Source: JAFAXD01 sp963816775 (GTDB taxonomy: Bacteria > Pseudomonadota > Alphaproteobacteria > Rhizobiales > Xanthobacteraceae). Taken from it: 64,000 nt of DNA. This document shows, piece after piece, positions 17,603-26,508 of this stretch. Location of the stretch: positions 62,001-126,000 of the forward strand of contig CAWFLX010000059.1 in assembly GCA_963816775.1 (NCBI GenBank), given 5' to 3'. Below the pieces are notes generated by a model that made no database searches, was not told where the DNA came from, and worked only from the letters and a program-made list of their open reading frames with translations. Every line of letters begins with the position of its first letter. Position 1 is the stretch's first letter. Position numbers and translations under genes: made by a program.

Positions 17603-18412
17603 ATGACCAGCTTTTCGGCTGATTGGCTTGCGCTGCGTGAGCCTTACGACGCGCGCGCGCGCAATCCGGTGGTCCTCGACGCTGTTGTCGCGTCGGCCAA
17701 AGGCTGCCTCGCAATGCGGATTGTTGATCTTGCGGCGGGGATCGGCTCGACCCCGCGGGCGCTCGCGCCACGCCTGGCGGCGCGTCAGGTTTGGCGCCTT
17801 GTCGACAACAATCTCGAGCTGCTCACTCACGCCAGCAAGCTGACGCGGTCCGGCGCGTTCGCGATCGAGGCCTGTGCGCTCGACCTGAACTGCGGTCTGC
17901 AAGATGCGCTCAATGGGCCAATTGACCTTATAACTGCGTTTGCCCTGCTCGATCTCGTCTCGGAGAGTTGGCTTGCGCGGCTTGTCGGCGAGATTGTGCG
18001 GCGGTCGATCCCGATCTATGCAACGCTGAGTTACGACGGACGGGCCGACATCAGCCCCGCGGATCCGCTTGATGCGGCGGTCTTCGCCGCGGTCAACACA
18101 CATCAACGCACGGACAAGGGGTTTGGGCCCGCGCTCGGGCCTGCGGCCGCGTACGCTGCAATCGCGCAACTTGAATCGATGGACTATTTCCTTGTGCACG
18201 GCGCTTCCGACTGGGTCCTTGGGCCGGATGATCGCGAGATGCAAATGAAGATCTTCGCGAGTTGGGCGAGCGCCGCCTGCGGAACCGGCCGCTTGTCGCA
18301 CTCCGACATGGTTGGATGGCTGGCGCGCCGCCGCGCCGCCGTCATCGCTGGATGTTCATCGATCCGTGTTGGTCACGTGGATTTTTTTGCGACGCCGGTT
18401 CGGACACTTTAA
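17603..18412 (+). CDS. Class I SAM-dependent methyltransferase-like protein
   Basis: 269 residues. The start reads FSADWLALREPYDARARN, followed by the SAM-binding Rossmann motif MRIVDLAAGIGSTPRALAPRL (I quote its core VDLAAGIGS) and the acidic VDNN at the end of the second strand. I recall similar LALREP proteins sitting beside the pterin-synthase-like/glycosyltransferase cluster in other alphaproteobacteria, but here they are 12 kb apart, so that link is only a hint. Substrate unknown. The gene is convergent with the membrane protein at 18511. Confidence 0.65.
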   Translation: MTSFSADWLALREPYDARARNPVVLDAVVASAKGCLAMRIVDLAAGIGSTPRALAPRLAARQVWRLVDNNLELLTHASKLTRSGAFAIEACALDLNCGLQDALNGPIDLITAFALLDLVSESWLARLVGEIVRRSIPIYATLSYDGRADISPADPLDAAVFAAVNTHQRTDKGFGPALGPAAAYAAIAQLESMDYFLVHGASDWVLGPDDREMQMKIFASWASAACGTGRLSHSDMVGWLARRRAAVIAGCSSIRVGHVDFFATPVRTL

Positions 18413-18510
18413 GCGTCAAGTCTCGGCCGGCGACGGCGTGTGTCCGCATCTCCGCGCCTGATTCTCCGCGCTGGATCAGGACAGCTGCTCACGCCCGCTG
18501 GCGCCACTCG

Positions 18511-20007
18511 CTATCGATGTTGGCAGGCATGAAGACGTACGAGCCTGCGGGCCTCCTCCGGAACAGCACGATCGGCCGCGAGGTTCGTCGTGGCTGCTTC
18601 GCAAGAAAGCCAGAAATAGTTCGCCGCGGGATCGACCACGAGCCTCGCCGGCGCAAATCCTGGCGCCAACAGCACCGACAGGAAGGGTGTCGTCGAATTC
18701 CAGGACAACCGATTGAGGTCGGCACTGATTCTGGTCGATGACACGAAATGCGAATCTCCAAGCTTGGGATCGGATGCTGCGCCCCTGGCGAGGGCCCGCA
18801 CCGCAGCCTTGTAATCGGTCCACGCAGTCACAAATTTTGTCGTCTCCACCGCGTGCACCAGCATCACCAGGAGGAAGGCGCCGCAAATCGCCCGAGCGGC
18901 GACGCTGTCCACGCACGCCCTTGCGAGTTGCGCCAGCCAGCGAACTTCCGAGCGTTCCGGTTGGGTATCCGCCGCGAGCGCTTGCGCCGCCGCCAGCGCG
19001 CCCAGCACCGGCGTGACGATCAAGAGCGCCGTCCGCATATAGTAACGGTTATTCGCATGCAGTGCCCGATCGATCCAAAACCAGTAAACCACCAACGCCA
19101 AAGTCACGATCAGGGTGGCGTAGATGTGAGCCTTGGCGGGCGTCAGCCAACGAAGCACGGTCAAAGCAATCCAGTAACTTGCGAGCGTTCCAAGCAGCAA
19201 TAAAAGCAACTCGTTTTCGAATATGGTCGCGTCAAAGAAGTGCAGCGCAGCGCTGGCGAAGACAGGCGTATAGTAGCTGTCTGGCGGGAACGCCACCTTC
19301 ACGAGGATCCAAATCGGAGTAACGATGAGCAGGGCACTCGTGCCTCTGCGGAACGGGGCGCTCCGTGCGCCGCGCAGGAGGAGGGTAGCGACGACAGCGA
19401 CTGCCAATATCATCGCGCCTTCGTGGGTCAAGACGAGGGCGAGGAGTGCGGCGAGGACAAGTCCAAAACCGCCAATTCCTTCCCTGGCGTAGTGGCAGAT
19501 CGCAAGGGTCGGCCAGAACAAGGCATGCGCTATCCACAATTCGGTCGGAAAGCCGAACACCAATGGGCTGAGGCAGGCGGTCGACAGACAGGCATAAACA
19601 AAAATGACGTGCTCCTTCGAGCGGTCGGCCGCCCAAGTGGCGAGCAGGCCCATCAGCGGCGCGGCAAAATGCAACAATCCATAAACGACGATTCCGCCGT
19701 GCGGGTTTCTCGTGATGTCCACGACAATCTCGGCTGGTACGAAGCAGAGCAGATAAACAAACAAGCGGCCCGAGATGTTGTGCCAATGGATCGCCCATGC
19801 GTCCTCGACTGCAACGGAGTAGGAGAAAATCGCTCCGTCGCCGTACATCTGCAGGTCATAGCCAAGCCCGATGGCCACAAATGCGGCCGACCAGCAGAGT
19901 CCGGCAGCGACCACAACGGCGCGCAACACATCGCCGTCCGAATAGCTGGCGGCGTCGACCCATAGCGCGGGTCGCAGGACGCCTCGACGGGATGGGCTGG
20001 CCGTCAT
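18511..20007 (-). CDS. Polytopic integral membrane protein of unknown function
   Basis: 498 residues with about ten to twelve predicted membrane helices (for example LRAVVVAAGLCWSAAFVAIGL and a run of Leu in ENELLLLLLGTLASYWIAL). An acidic FSYSVAVEDAW loop sits after the first helix and a soluble C-terminal tail of about 100 residues. The shape recalls GT-C glycosyltransferases or related lipid-carrier enzymes, but I see no decisive motif. It is the last gene of a minus-strand group with an FkbM methyltransferase (34 bases upstream) and a sulfatase-fold transferase, which suggests cell-envelope modification. Confidence 0.6.
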   Translation of the reverse strand: MTASPSRRGVLRPALWVDAASYSDGDVLRAVVVAAGLCWSAAFVAIGLGYDLQMYGDGAIFSYSVAVEDAWAIHWHNISGRLFVYLLCFVPAEIVVDITRNPHGGIVVYGLLHFAAPLMGLLATWAADRSKEHVIFVYACLSTACLSPLVFGFPTELWIAHALFWPTLAICHYAREGIGGFGLVLAALLALVLTHEGAMILAVAVVATLLLRGARSAPFRRGTSALLIVTPIWILVKVAFPPDSYYTPVFASAALHFFDATIFENELLLLLLGTLASYWIALTVLRWLTPAKAHIYATLIVTLALVVYWFWIDRALHANNRYYMRTALLIVTPVLGALAAAQALAADTQPERSEVRWLAQLARACVDSVAARAICGAFLLVMLVHAVETTKFVTAWTDYKAAVRALARGAASDPKLGDSHFVSSTRISADLNRLSWNSTTPFLSVLLAPGFAPARLVVDPAANYFWLSCEAATTNLAADRAVPEEARRLVRLHACQHR

Positions 20008-20041
20008 CCTCCACCTTCAGCCAACGATTGTCGCCACGCGC

Positions 20042-20779
20042 TCATCGCGGCACAAACAGGACGTTCCGCGACTCGATGTCGGTGCCCCAGCTCGTATTCT
20101 TGCCCAGCGCGGCGATCGCAGGCAACGCCGCGATCGTCTCGCCGCGTTGCACGATGAACGCATCGTAGCCGAAGCCTTCGCATATGGCCGCGGTGGAGGC
20201 AGCCGGATCCGCATGTGTACCCGACAACAGCTCAAGCAGGATTGTCGGGCGGTCGCGCGCGATCGTTGTCCGTGCCCCGTCGAGGACCTCGCGCTCGTTG
20301 CCCTCAACATCAGCTTTGATGAAATGCACGCCCACCAAACCAAACCCATCGAGCGTGCGTATGTCTACGTCATGGGTCTCCATGCTGCGAAACTGGGAGT
20401 GCGTTCGCTGCAAACTGCCGGCGAAGTGAAGTACCATCCCGTCGTCCGACAGCGGCACGTATAAGGTCCCACGACCGGACGCGTCGGAAAGAGCTAGCTG
20501 GTGCACCTCGGCACGGCCTCGCAACATCCAACGCGCGAAGGAGGCGTAGTCGGGGTTCGGCTCGAAAGCGACGACACGGTCCGCGATGTACGAGAGTGCA
20601 TATGAGAACAGTCCCTGATTGGCACCCACGTCAACTGCGGTACCACCGCGGGGCACCAGCTTGGCCAGCATGGCGAGTTCGGGTTCGCCGGACCGTGTTT
20701 CCGCAGCGATACGCTGGCGATAGAACAACGATGGCGGCATCAGCATCATAAGCCTTTCGCGGATTGGCAGTACCATCAC
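20042..20779 (-). CDS. FkbM-family SAM-dependent methyltransferase
   Basis: 245 residues. The FkbM core is clear: GTAVDVGANQGLFSYAL (SAM loop), RVVAFEPNPD (acidic ribose-binding end) and FIKADVEGNEREVLDGA near residue 165. FkbM enzymes O-methylate sugars or other hydroxyl groups. It stands between a sulfatase-fold transferase and a polytopic membrane protein on the same strand, consistent with decorating an envelope glycan or lipid. It is the second FkbM domain in the window; the other is fused to OpgH at 139-2661. The start has two adjacent ATG codons; I took the first. Confidence 0.8.
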   Translation of the reverse strand: MMVLPIRERLMMLMPPSLFYRQRIAAETRSGEPELAMLAKLVPRGGTAVDVGANQGLFSYALSYIADRVVAFEPNPDYASFARWMLRGRAEVHQLALSDASGRGTLYVPLSDDGMVLHFAGSLQRTHSQFRSMETHDVDIRTLDGFGLVGVHFIKADVEGNEREVLDGARTTIARDRPTILLELLSGTHADPAASTAAICEGFGYDAFIVQRGETIAALPAIAALGKNTSWGTDIESRNVLFVPR

Positions 20780-20931
20780 GCACCCTGAACAACCAACGGA
20801 AGGATTTATTCCCGACGGAAAGGATCATCGCTGCCGACGGCGATCGCTCCGATAGGAACTGATATTATCAATCAGAAGTATCACATGCTGATTTCGTATG
20901 AATGTCGTCTGCGCGGAGGATGCGGCACGGG

Positions 20932-22635
20932 CTATAGCCCCGTGATCAAGCCGGCCTCGATCAACAGCCGATTAAAACGCCGCGCCTCTGCCCCGCCCGC
21001 GCAGCGGTAGAACAGACCACGACAGCGTTTCAGGATCTTCTTCTGCTCGGAGAAGGTCGGACCAAGCGGCACCCCTGCCGCCTCCTCCACGACCAGCGGC
21101 AGGTACGGTGCATCGAGTTCGTCGAGTGCCGAGGATAGATCTGCCGGTGTGAAATTCACGGCATCGATCGCATAGTAGGTGGTGAAATAACGCGGATCCA
21201 GCGCTTGCAAATGCCGCGCAAGCGCATCCGGGCTGAGCGAGGGATCGATCACGCGAGGACCGAACTCCGGTTGATGATCGCCATAGCGAACAATCAGGAA
21301 CAATTCAGTCGGGAATTCCTGCGTCAACCGATCCAGCAGCGCGCTGTAGTCGCGCGCCGTCATCCCCTGACGGCGAATATATTCATCAATGCTGGGGGCG
21401 TTCCCAAGATCGCGCCAATTCGGAGTAAGCTCGGGACGCAGGCGCGTGTCCCACGGAAAATGATTGGCCACGGTGTAAACGTAGAGGAAAAGCGGGCCGT
21501 TGCCGCGCTCGCGGGCGATGATTTTTGCGGCCTGATCGAAATAAAAGCCGTCAGCCTCGAAATTGCGCGTGCCGAGATCATCCATGTCCAGATAGCGCTC
21601 GATGCCGGCCGTCGTCTGGAAGGCGCGCGAACTGAGAAAAGCGCCGTAGAACGGATAGAGGCTGAAGGTCTTGTAGCCGCAGCGACGCAATGACAGCGGC
21701 AGCCCACGCCCGACGCGGCCGGCAGCGATCCGGGTCACGGATGTAGCGAAACGTCCGTAGGAACGGACCGAGAGGCCGGTAAGCACGTTGTATTCGGTGA
21801 ACCAGCTTGGACCGCCTGCGCCTTCCACGACCAGCTTTCGCGATTTACCGTCGAACGAACGGAAATGACGATGATAACCGGGTGGCACTTGCATTCCAGG
21901 GGCCGCGGTAATGTCGAAACTGGATTCGTCATGCATCAGGATAATGTGCGGAAGTTTGCGTGAAGGATTGCAGGTCGCCGCCGGCGGTTTCAGGCGTTCG
22001 GCGACGTTCACATCTGATTCCAAGTATCCGTGGACGATGAGTTCGCGTATCGCCTCGACGCCGGTGCGCGCGAATTTCGAAACATAATTCTGGCTGAAGA
22101 AGTCCTCGTAGAGATCGGTCGGGAACAACAGCGACAGCGCAACGAGGGCGCCCATGCATAGCGAAGTGCCGATGACGCTCGTGCGCACGCGTATCCGGAA
22201 AGGATCAAGCCGCCAGGCCACGCCCAAAAGCGCTGCCGTGGCCGTTACGGCGAGCGCTATGGGCACGCGCAGCGATGGGATTGCCGTCAGCAGAAATGTC
22301 GACGTGTCCTGGTCAATAACCATCAGGTCGACGAAGTCGACCGTCATCCAAAGCTTGTCGTGCTTGAATTGCGATAGCAGGATCAGCGCGACGACGATCT
22401 CGATCGAGACGAGTGCTGCGGCGATCGGACGGCGAAACAGGGCAAGCCAAAAAAAATTGAGGAAGGTCCAGGCCAGCAGGAACGCCGCTTTGGCGACCAG
22501 ATCAACTTCGGTCGCGGCCATGATGACCAGTGCCGCCAAGTTCAGGATTGCGACAAGGCAGAACGCCACCGTATCGCGACGGCGTATCGCGTCGATGGGC
22601 GCAAGACGGCTGGGCAGAGCGGACGGGGACAACAT
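20932..22635 (-). CDS. Sulfatase-fold membrane transferase (phosphoethanolamine/phosphoglycerol transferase type)
   Basis: 567 residues. Four or five N-terminal membrane helices are followed by a periplasmic alkaline-phosphatase-superfamily domain. Metal and catalytic motifs are ILMHDESSFD, GGPSWFTEYNVLTGLS (nucleophile Thr or Ser region) and RYGDHQPEFG (Asp-His metal ligands), with VANHFPWD between them. Relatives such as OpgB, EptA and LtaS move a phospho-headgroup from a lipid onto a glycan, lipid A or teichoic acid. The exact donor and acceptor cannot be read. A perfect Pho box lies 58 bases upstream of the start, so phosphate control is possible, although the box points the other way. 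Confidence 0.75.
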   Translation of the reverse strand: MLSPSALPSRLAPIDAIRRRDTVAFCLVAILNLAALVIMAATEVDLVAKAAFLLAWTFLNFFWLALFRRPIAAALVSIEIVVALILLSQFKHDKLWMTVDFVDLMVIDQDTSTFLLTAIPSLRVPIALAVTATAALLGVAWRLDPFRIRVRTSVIGTSLCMGALVALSLLFPTDLYEDFFSQNYVSKFARTGVEAIRELIVHGYLESDVNVAERLKPPAATCNPSRKLPHIILMHDESSFDITAAPGMQVPPGYHRHFRSFDGKSRKLVVEGAGGPSWFTEYNVLTGLSVRSYGRFATSVTRIAAGRVGRGLPLSLRRCGYKTFSLYPFYGAFLSSRAFQTTAGIERYLDMDDLGTRNFEADGFYFDQAAKIIARERGNGPLFLYVYTVANHFPWDTRLRPELTPNWRDLGNAPSIDEYIRRQGMTARDYSALLDRLTQEFPTELFLIVRYGDHQPEFGPRVIDPSLSPDALARHLQALDPRYFTTYYAIDAVNFTPADLSSALDELDAPYLPLVVEEAAGVPLGPTFSEQKKILKRCRGLFYRCAGGAEARRFNRLLIEAGLITGL

Positions 22636-22692
22636 GGCCTACACACGGTCCGGCCGGCTGCCGTTCCATCGACGCGGCTAGCGCACGACCAG

Positions 22693-22710
22693 CTGTCATA
22701 AAACTGTCAT
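22693..22710 (+). promoter_or_regulatory. Pho box (PhoB binding site)
   Basis: Two exact CTGTCAT half-sites (22693-22699 and 22704-22710) separated by AAAA, matching the published consensus for PhoB direct repeats. In the usual geometry it activates a promoter to its right on the plus strand, toward candidate small RNA B. The minus-strand sulfatase-fold transferase starts 58 bases away on the other side. I see no strong -10 box on either side. Confidence 0.65.
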
Positions 22711-22804
22711 CAAGCCCTCATTGCAAGACATCATCGACGTGATCGGGCACGCGACCCATGGCGCCGGCCCGCGGCTTTCGCCACCCGATCCCCCGAACAG
22801 CATG

Positions 22805-22880
22805 GAACGGATAATCGCCTGATCCCCTCACCCTCCATCAGGCGTCAATTTGATCAGCCCCGCCCCCACGCGGGGGTTTT
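22805..22880 (+). ncRNA. Candidate small RNA B (same architecture as candidate A)
   Basis: This lies in the 534-base gap between the sulfatase-fold gene and the CHRD gene. A perfect stem GCCTGA (22817-22822) and TCAGGC (22838-22843) exposes a 15-base loop of TCCCCTCACCCTCCA. TTTGATCAGCCCCGC follows, then a terminator stem CCCCC (22863-22867) with GGGGG (22872-22876) and TTTTCATTTT. Candidate A has the same order and the same TTGATCAGCCCCGC...TTTTCATTTT end. The transcript may begin near the Pho box, giving about 165 nt. Confidence 0.5.
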
Positions 22881-23169
22881 CATTTTGCGCGGTAGGCAGC
22901 CTACGCAGCTGGACCGTCTCGCTCTCAAATAGTGCGGCACGTCGAACGTCTGCCAGCGCACGCCAAGCGCCAGCCTATGCTTCGGTGCCAAGATTGCGCG
23001 AAAGCGAACAGTCTGCGATTCGCAATGTGCGCGCAGCGCGCTAGGCTGCGCCGCAGGGCGTCTTTCCAGCACTGCCTTTGCCGGACAGGGCACCGCGGTC
23101 GTTGACTTCCGCCCACCAGCCCGGTGGAGCGAACGCTGCTGGCCCGAACCGCCGCGTGAGGAAACAGAC

Positions 23170-23679
23170 ATGAATGACACGCTGTCTTGGCGAGCGCTCG
23201 CAATGTCCATGGCTTTCGCCGCCTGGGCTGCTTGGCCCTTGCCGGTGAACGCTGCACCCATATCGTTCAAGGTGCCGCTCTCTGGCGGCCAGGAAGTGCC
23301 ACCAGTGTTTCCCTCCGGCACCGGCACCGCCGACCTGACGTACGACCCCGCCACTCGAGTCGTGACCTGGGCGGTTACCTATAGCGGCCTCTCTAGTCCA
23401 GCCACCATGGCTCACTTCCACGGCCCCGGCCAGCCAGGCAAAAATGCTCCCGTTGTGATCTGGTTGACCAAACAGGGGAGTCCCGTGGAAAGTCCGATCA
23501 ACGGCCAGGCGACCCTGACCCCAGATCAAGCTCGGCAATTTGAGGCGAGCGATTGGTATATCAACATCCACACCCAAGCTCACCCGGACGGCGAGATCCG
23601 CGGCCTGGTCCTCACGCCCTTTCCGTCTCACGCCGACGATGCTCATCGAGCGCGGCGATCGCGAAGGTCGAAACACTGA
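23170..23679 (+). CDS. Secreted CHRD-domain protein
   Basis: 169 residues with a signal peptide ending VNAAP. The mature part is one CHRD domain: FKVPLSGGQEVPPV, GTADLTYDPATRVVTW, MAHFHGPGQPG and YINIHTQAHPDGEIRG. This extracellular fold, first described in chordin, is of unknown function in bacteria. The C-terminus is a short Arg-rich tail. A ribosome site GTGAGGAAA precedes the ATG. It stands alone. Confidence 0.85.
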   Translation: MNDTLSWRALAMSMAFAAWAAWPLPVNAAPISFKVPLSGGQEVPPVFPSGTGTADLTYDPATRVVTWAVTYSGLSSPATMAHFHGPGQPGKNAPVVIWLTKQGSPVESPINGQATLTPDQARQFEASDWYINIHTQAHPDGEIRGLVLTPFPSHADDAHRARRSRRSKH

Positions 23680-23767
23680 CGGCGTGCCGCCGCGAAAGCG
23701 ACGTGGAGGCGGAGGGCATCGAAACCCTACGTCCGCTTCGGGTCACTCGCGTAGGCCGGCCCGGCAA

Positions 23768-24106
23768 CTAACGATGAGCTTGCCGATAAGTCCGATAGTA
23801 GGGCGACGCGTAAGCGTAGCCATAAGAGGGCGAGACGAAGCCATAGGACTGGCCCACATAGCTCGGTGGCGTAGGACCGTAACCGGCGTAGCCGGCCGGC
23901 ACGCGATAGCTGACAATTCCATAGCCGTACGCGGGGTAGCCGTACGCGGGATAGCCGTAGTAGCCGCCGTATGCTGGAGCGACGGCCACAACCGGAGCCC
24001 CCCAGCCCCAGCCATACCATTGGGCTTGCGAAGGCGTTGTCGTTGCAACAGCCACGGCGCTCGTCAGCACGACGGCTATCACAATCCTACGCGCAGGGTT
24101 CAGCAT
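23768..24106 (-). CDS. Small secreted Tyr/Gly/Pro-rich protein
   Basis: About 112 residues from the ATG at 24106, which has AAGGAA seven bases upstream; the longer frame to 24154 has no good site. A signal peptide (IVIAVVLTSAVAVATTTPSQAQ) is followed by WYGWGWGAPVV and repeats of YGYPAY. No known domain is visible. Such low-complexity proteins are often envelope or surface proteins. A GTCCGCTT repeat lies behind the promoter. Confidence 0.65.
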   Translation of the reverse strand: MLNPARRIVIAVVLTSAVAVATTTPSQAQWYGWGWGAPVVAVAPAYGGYYGYPAYGYPAYGYGIVSYRVPAGYAGYGPTPPSYVGQSYGFVSPSYGYAYASPYYRTYRQAHR

Positions 24107-24173
24107 GCGACATTCCTTCATAAGTTGACTCGGTGAGATAACGATGCACTCCAAATACTTGTTCCGCCCTCAG

Positions 24174-24230
24174 TGTCCGCTTGCCACCCGATAGCGACCC
24201 GGATCAGCAGCATCGTGCCAGAAGCGGACA
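24174..24230. repeat. GTCCGCTT/AAGCGGAC inverted-repeat remnant
   Basis: Begins TGTCCGCTTGCCACC and ends GTGCCAGAAGCGGACA. Related to 16109-16225. It lies between the Tyr/Gly-rich gene and the end of the Rieske-FAD reductase gene. Confidence 0.5.
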
Positions 24231-24248
24231 TCCGGCGCCACGTGAGAG

Positions 24249-25775
24249 CTATTGCACCACGGCCCGCTCCATCGCCAACTCGGCTTGGAGATTTTCGACG
24301 TCGCGGAATATCGACGCGACGGCAAGCACCTGCCCGTTAAGCTTATATCGTAGCAGGCAATCCTTCGCGCTGATGTCGCCATCGATCGCGATTTCGTCCC
24401 ATCGCTCGGCGTGCCCAATGTAGTTGATCGGTACGTCGTAATGTTGGCTCCAGAAGAATGGCACAGCGTCAAATCGTTGATGCAGCCCCAACATGTTGGT
24501 CGCAGCGGTTTGACCCTGGCGTTCGGCAACTACCCAATGCTCAACGCGGATGCTGTTGCCCGAATGTGGATCTGGCCAGCGCACGATGTCGCCCGCCGCA
24601 TAGACGCCGCGCAGGCTGGTTTCCAGGTAGGAATCGACGACGATCCCACGATCGAGGGCGAGCCCGGCTTGTTCGGCCAACGCCAGACGCGGCCGCACAC
24701 CTACGCCCATGACCACAAAGTCGGCGTCAAGAGCGCCGCCGCTCTTGAGCATTGCGCGTCCGCCCGCGATTGCGGTCACGGTGTCTTGAAGATGAAAAAC
24801 AACGCCATGCTCTTCATGCAGCGCACGCACGAAGTCGCCCATCTGCGGGCCGAGCACGCGGTCCATCGGCCGCTCTTCCGGCGCCACCACGTGAACCTCG
24901 ATGCCGCGCGAGCGCAAGGCCGCTGCCGTCTCCAATCCGATAAAGCTCGCGCCGATCACAACCGCGCGACGTGCATCTTCGGTCTTTTTGATGATGGCGC
25001 GGCAATCAGCGCGCGATCTCAGCGTCAGGACCTGCGGCTGGTCGGCGCCCGGAATCGGCAGTCGCACCGGTTCGGCGCCCGTTGCCAGCAGCAGCCGATC
25101 GTAGGCCCAGCTCTGGCCGCCGGCGACCGTGACTTGGCGTGTGTTCGCGTCGATGCCGACCACCTCCGCACCGAGATGAAGCTCGATGCCGTTTTCGGCG
25201 TAGAACTCATCGGGGCGGAGCGGCACCCAATCCTCTGGCGCGTTGCCAGCGAGATAATCCTTTGAGAGGTTGGGCCGATCCACCGGGGGAGCAGCATCGT
25301 GGCTGAGCATGACGATGCTACCGCCGAAGCCGCGTCGCCGCAGCATCTCGGCCGCCGCAAAGCCGGCCGCACCTCCGCCGACAATCACAATTCGTCCTAC
25401 ACCGTTTGTCGTGCGCAGGACCTGCGGTTTTGGCTGCTCGCGCTTTTCCTTGACGAAGATTCGGCCGGCGTTCTGCTCCACTCTCCAGCACTCGACCGGG
25501 CTTAAGGCCGGTGCGCGCACGGCCTCGCCGGTGCGCAGATCAAAGCAGGCGTGATGCCACGGGCATCGAACAGCTTTTCCTGTCACAAGACCTTCTGCCA
25601 GAGGTCCATGATAGTGCGTGCAATGGGCGCCGATGGCGAACAATTCCGAGCCGGTATGAACGAGCAGCACTTCCTCCTTGCCGACATGCCCAACCAGCCG
25701 TCCATCAACAAAATCGGCGAGTGCAACGCCTTGCGTAAGGTTGGGACCGGCTGGTGAGGTCTGCTCCTGGGTCAT
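24249..25775 (-). CDS. Rieske-type ferredoxin fused to FAD-dependent NAD(P)H oxidoreductase
   Basis: 508 residues. An N-terminal Rieske [2Fe-2S] domain has its ligands in CTH (52-54) and CPWHH (71-75). A pyridine-nucleotide-disulfide-type reductase follows with the FAD site IVIVGGGAAGFAAAE (about 128-142), the NAD(P)H site AVVIGASFIGLETA and the second FAD motif VYAAGDIVRW. A C-terminal reductase domain completes the AIFM3-like layout. It probably passes electrons from NAD(P)H to a partner oxygenase or cytochrome. No partner gene is adjacent. Transcribed alone; a degenerate folE fragment lies just upstream. Confidence 0.88.
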   Translation of the reverse strand: MTQEQTSPAGPNLTQGVALADFVDGRLVGHVGKEEVLLVHTGSELFAIGAHCTHYHGPLAEGLVTGKAVRCPWHHACFDLRTGEAVRAPALSPVECWRVEQNAGRIFVKEKREQPKPQVLRTTNGVGRIVIVGGGAAGFAAAEMLRRRGFGGSIVMLSHDAAPPVDRPNLSKDYLAGNAPEDWVPLRPDEFYAENGIELHLGAEVVGIDANTRQVTVAGGQSWAYDRLLLATGAEPVRLPIPGADQPQVLTLRSRADCRAIIKKTEDARRAVVIGASFIGLETAAALRSRGIEVHVVAPEERPMDRVLGPQMGDFVRALHEEHGVVFHLQDTVTAIAGGRAMLKSGGALDADFVVMGVGVRPRLALAEQAGLALDRGIVVDSYLETSLRGVYAAGDIVRWPDPHSGNSIRVEHWVVAERQGQTAATNMLGLHQRFDAVPFFWSQHYDVPINYIGHAERWDEIAIDGDISAKDCLLRYKLNGQVLAVASIFRDVENLQAELAMERAVVQ

Positions 25776-25793
25776 TATCGCCCTCGTTTCGCG

Positions 25794-25999
25794 TCAGGCA
25801 GTCATGCCAAGAAACGCTTGGCGACGCTGCGGGTCGTCGCGCAAGCAGCCGACCATTCGGCTTGTGGCTAGCTCGTCTCGGGTTTACCGACGCTGCGCGT
25901 GGTCATGTAGTGGCGCGACGCCTTGATAACGACGCCGACACCTCCAGGTTTCAGCGCGTCGAAGGCTCCCGGTCGGGCACCGTAGAAGCGCCGCGCCGA
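25794..25999 (-). pseudogene. folE: Degenerate C-terminal fragment of a FolE-type GTP cyclohydrolase I
   Basis: On the minus strand one frame reads FDALKPGGVGVVIKASRHYM then TTRSVGKPETS and stops; a second frame continues LATSRMVGCLRDDPQRRQ and FLGMTA. The two parts match the successive C-terminal motifs of GTP cyclohydrolase I (VVI-A-H-CM, MRGV-KP, TS-RG-FRDDP-TR-EFL), joined by one frameshift. The zinc-binding Cys position is Tyr. There is no N-terminal part. This is a remnant left between two intact genes. Confidence 0.65.
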
Positions 26000-26005
26000 T
26001 GAGCG

Positions 26006-26335
26006 CTACTCGTTTTCGAACATCTGAGATCTCTCGGCGGCCTCTGTATTGGCCTCGTTCTGCATGTAAAGCTTTCCGCCTTCTTTATAGATGATGAAAT
26101 CGTTGCCAATTTCCTTGGCGCCCTTTTCCAGCGCTGCCCGATTGGCAGCAGACATTGCCGACATTTTCATATTGGACTTGTGAACGTTGCCGGTCCTTGG
26201 GCGAATCATGATGACGTCGCCGTTGCTGAGACTGGTAAGGAGCGTTGACTTTTTCTGCGTCTGCGCGATTGACGCGCCGCCAACAGCGAGCGCAAGACCG
26301 ACAACTGCGAAGATCGTGGCTTTGGAAACTGACAT
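26006..26335 (-). CDS. Small secreted protein of unknown function
   Basis: 109 residues with a signal peptide (FAVVGLALAVGGASIAQ). The mature part has NGDVIMIRPRTGNV, DFIIYKEGGKLYMQNE and an acidic end. The KLYM motif near the C-terminus is also present in the secreted repeat protein at 9772 (NDKLYMVEG), and both follow a similar length of mature domain. I know no function for either. The gene is alone, facing the folE remnant downstream. Confidence 0.65.
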   Translation of the reverse strand: MSVSKATIFAVVGLALAVGGASIAQTQKKSTLLTSLSNGDVIMIRPRTGNVHKSNMKMSAMSAANRAALEKGAKEIGNDFIIYKEGGKLYMQNEANTEAAERSQMFENE

Positions 26336-26508
26336 GCTATTCTCCCATACATATCCTGCTCAAATTTATCGTTGTTTTGTGACGATCTGGCGATTGACGT
26401 TGAGTGACCCGCGGGAAGCCTGAGCCTCGATCTGCCGCGGAATCCGAGTGTCCGTTCCCGGTCTCCAGCAGACATTTCGGCACCGCTCCGAGAGTGTCAC
26501 GATCGCGA

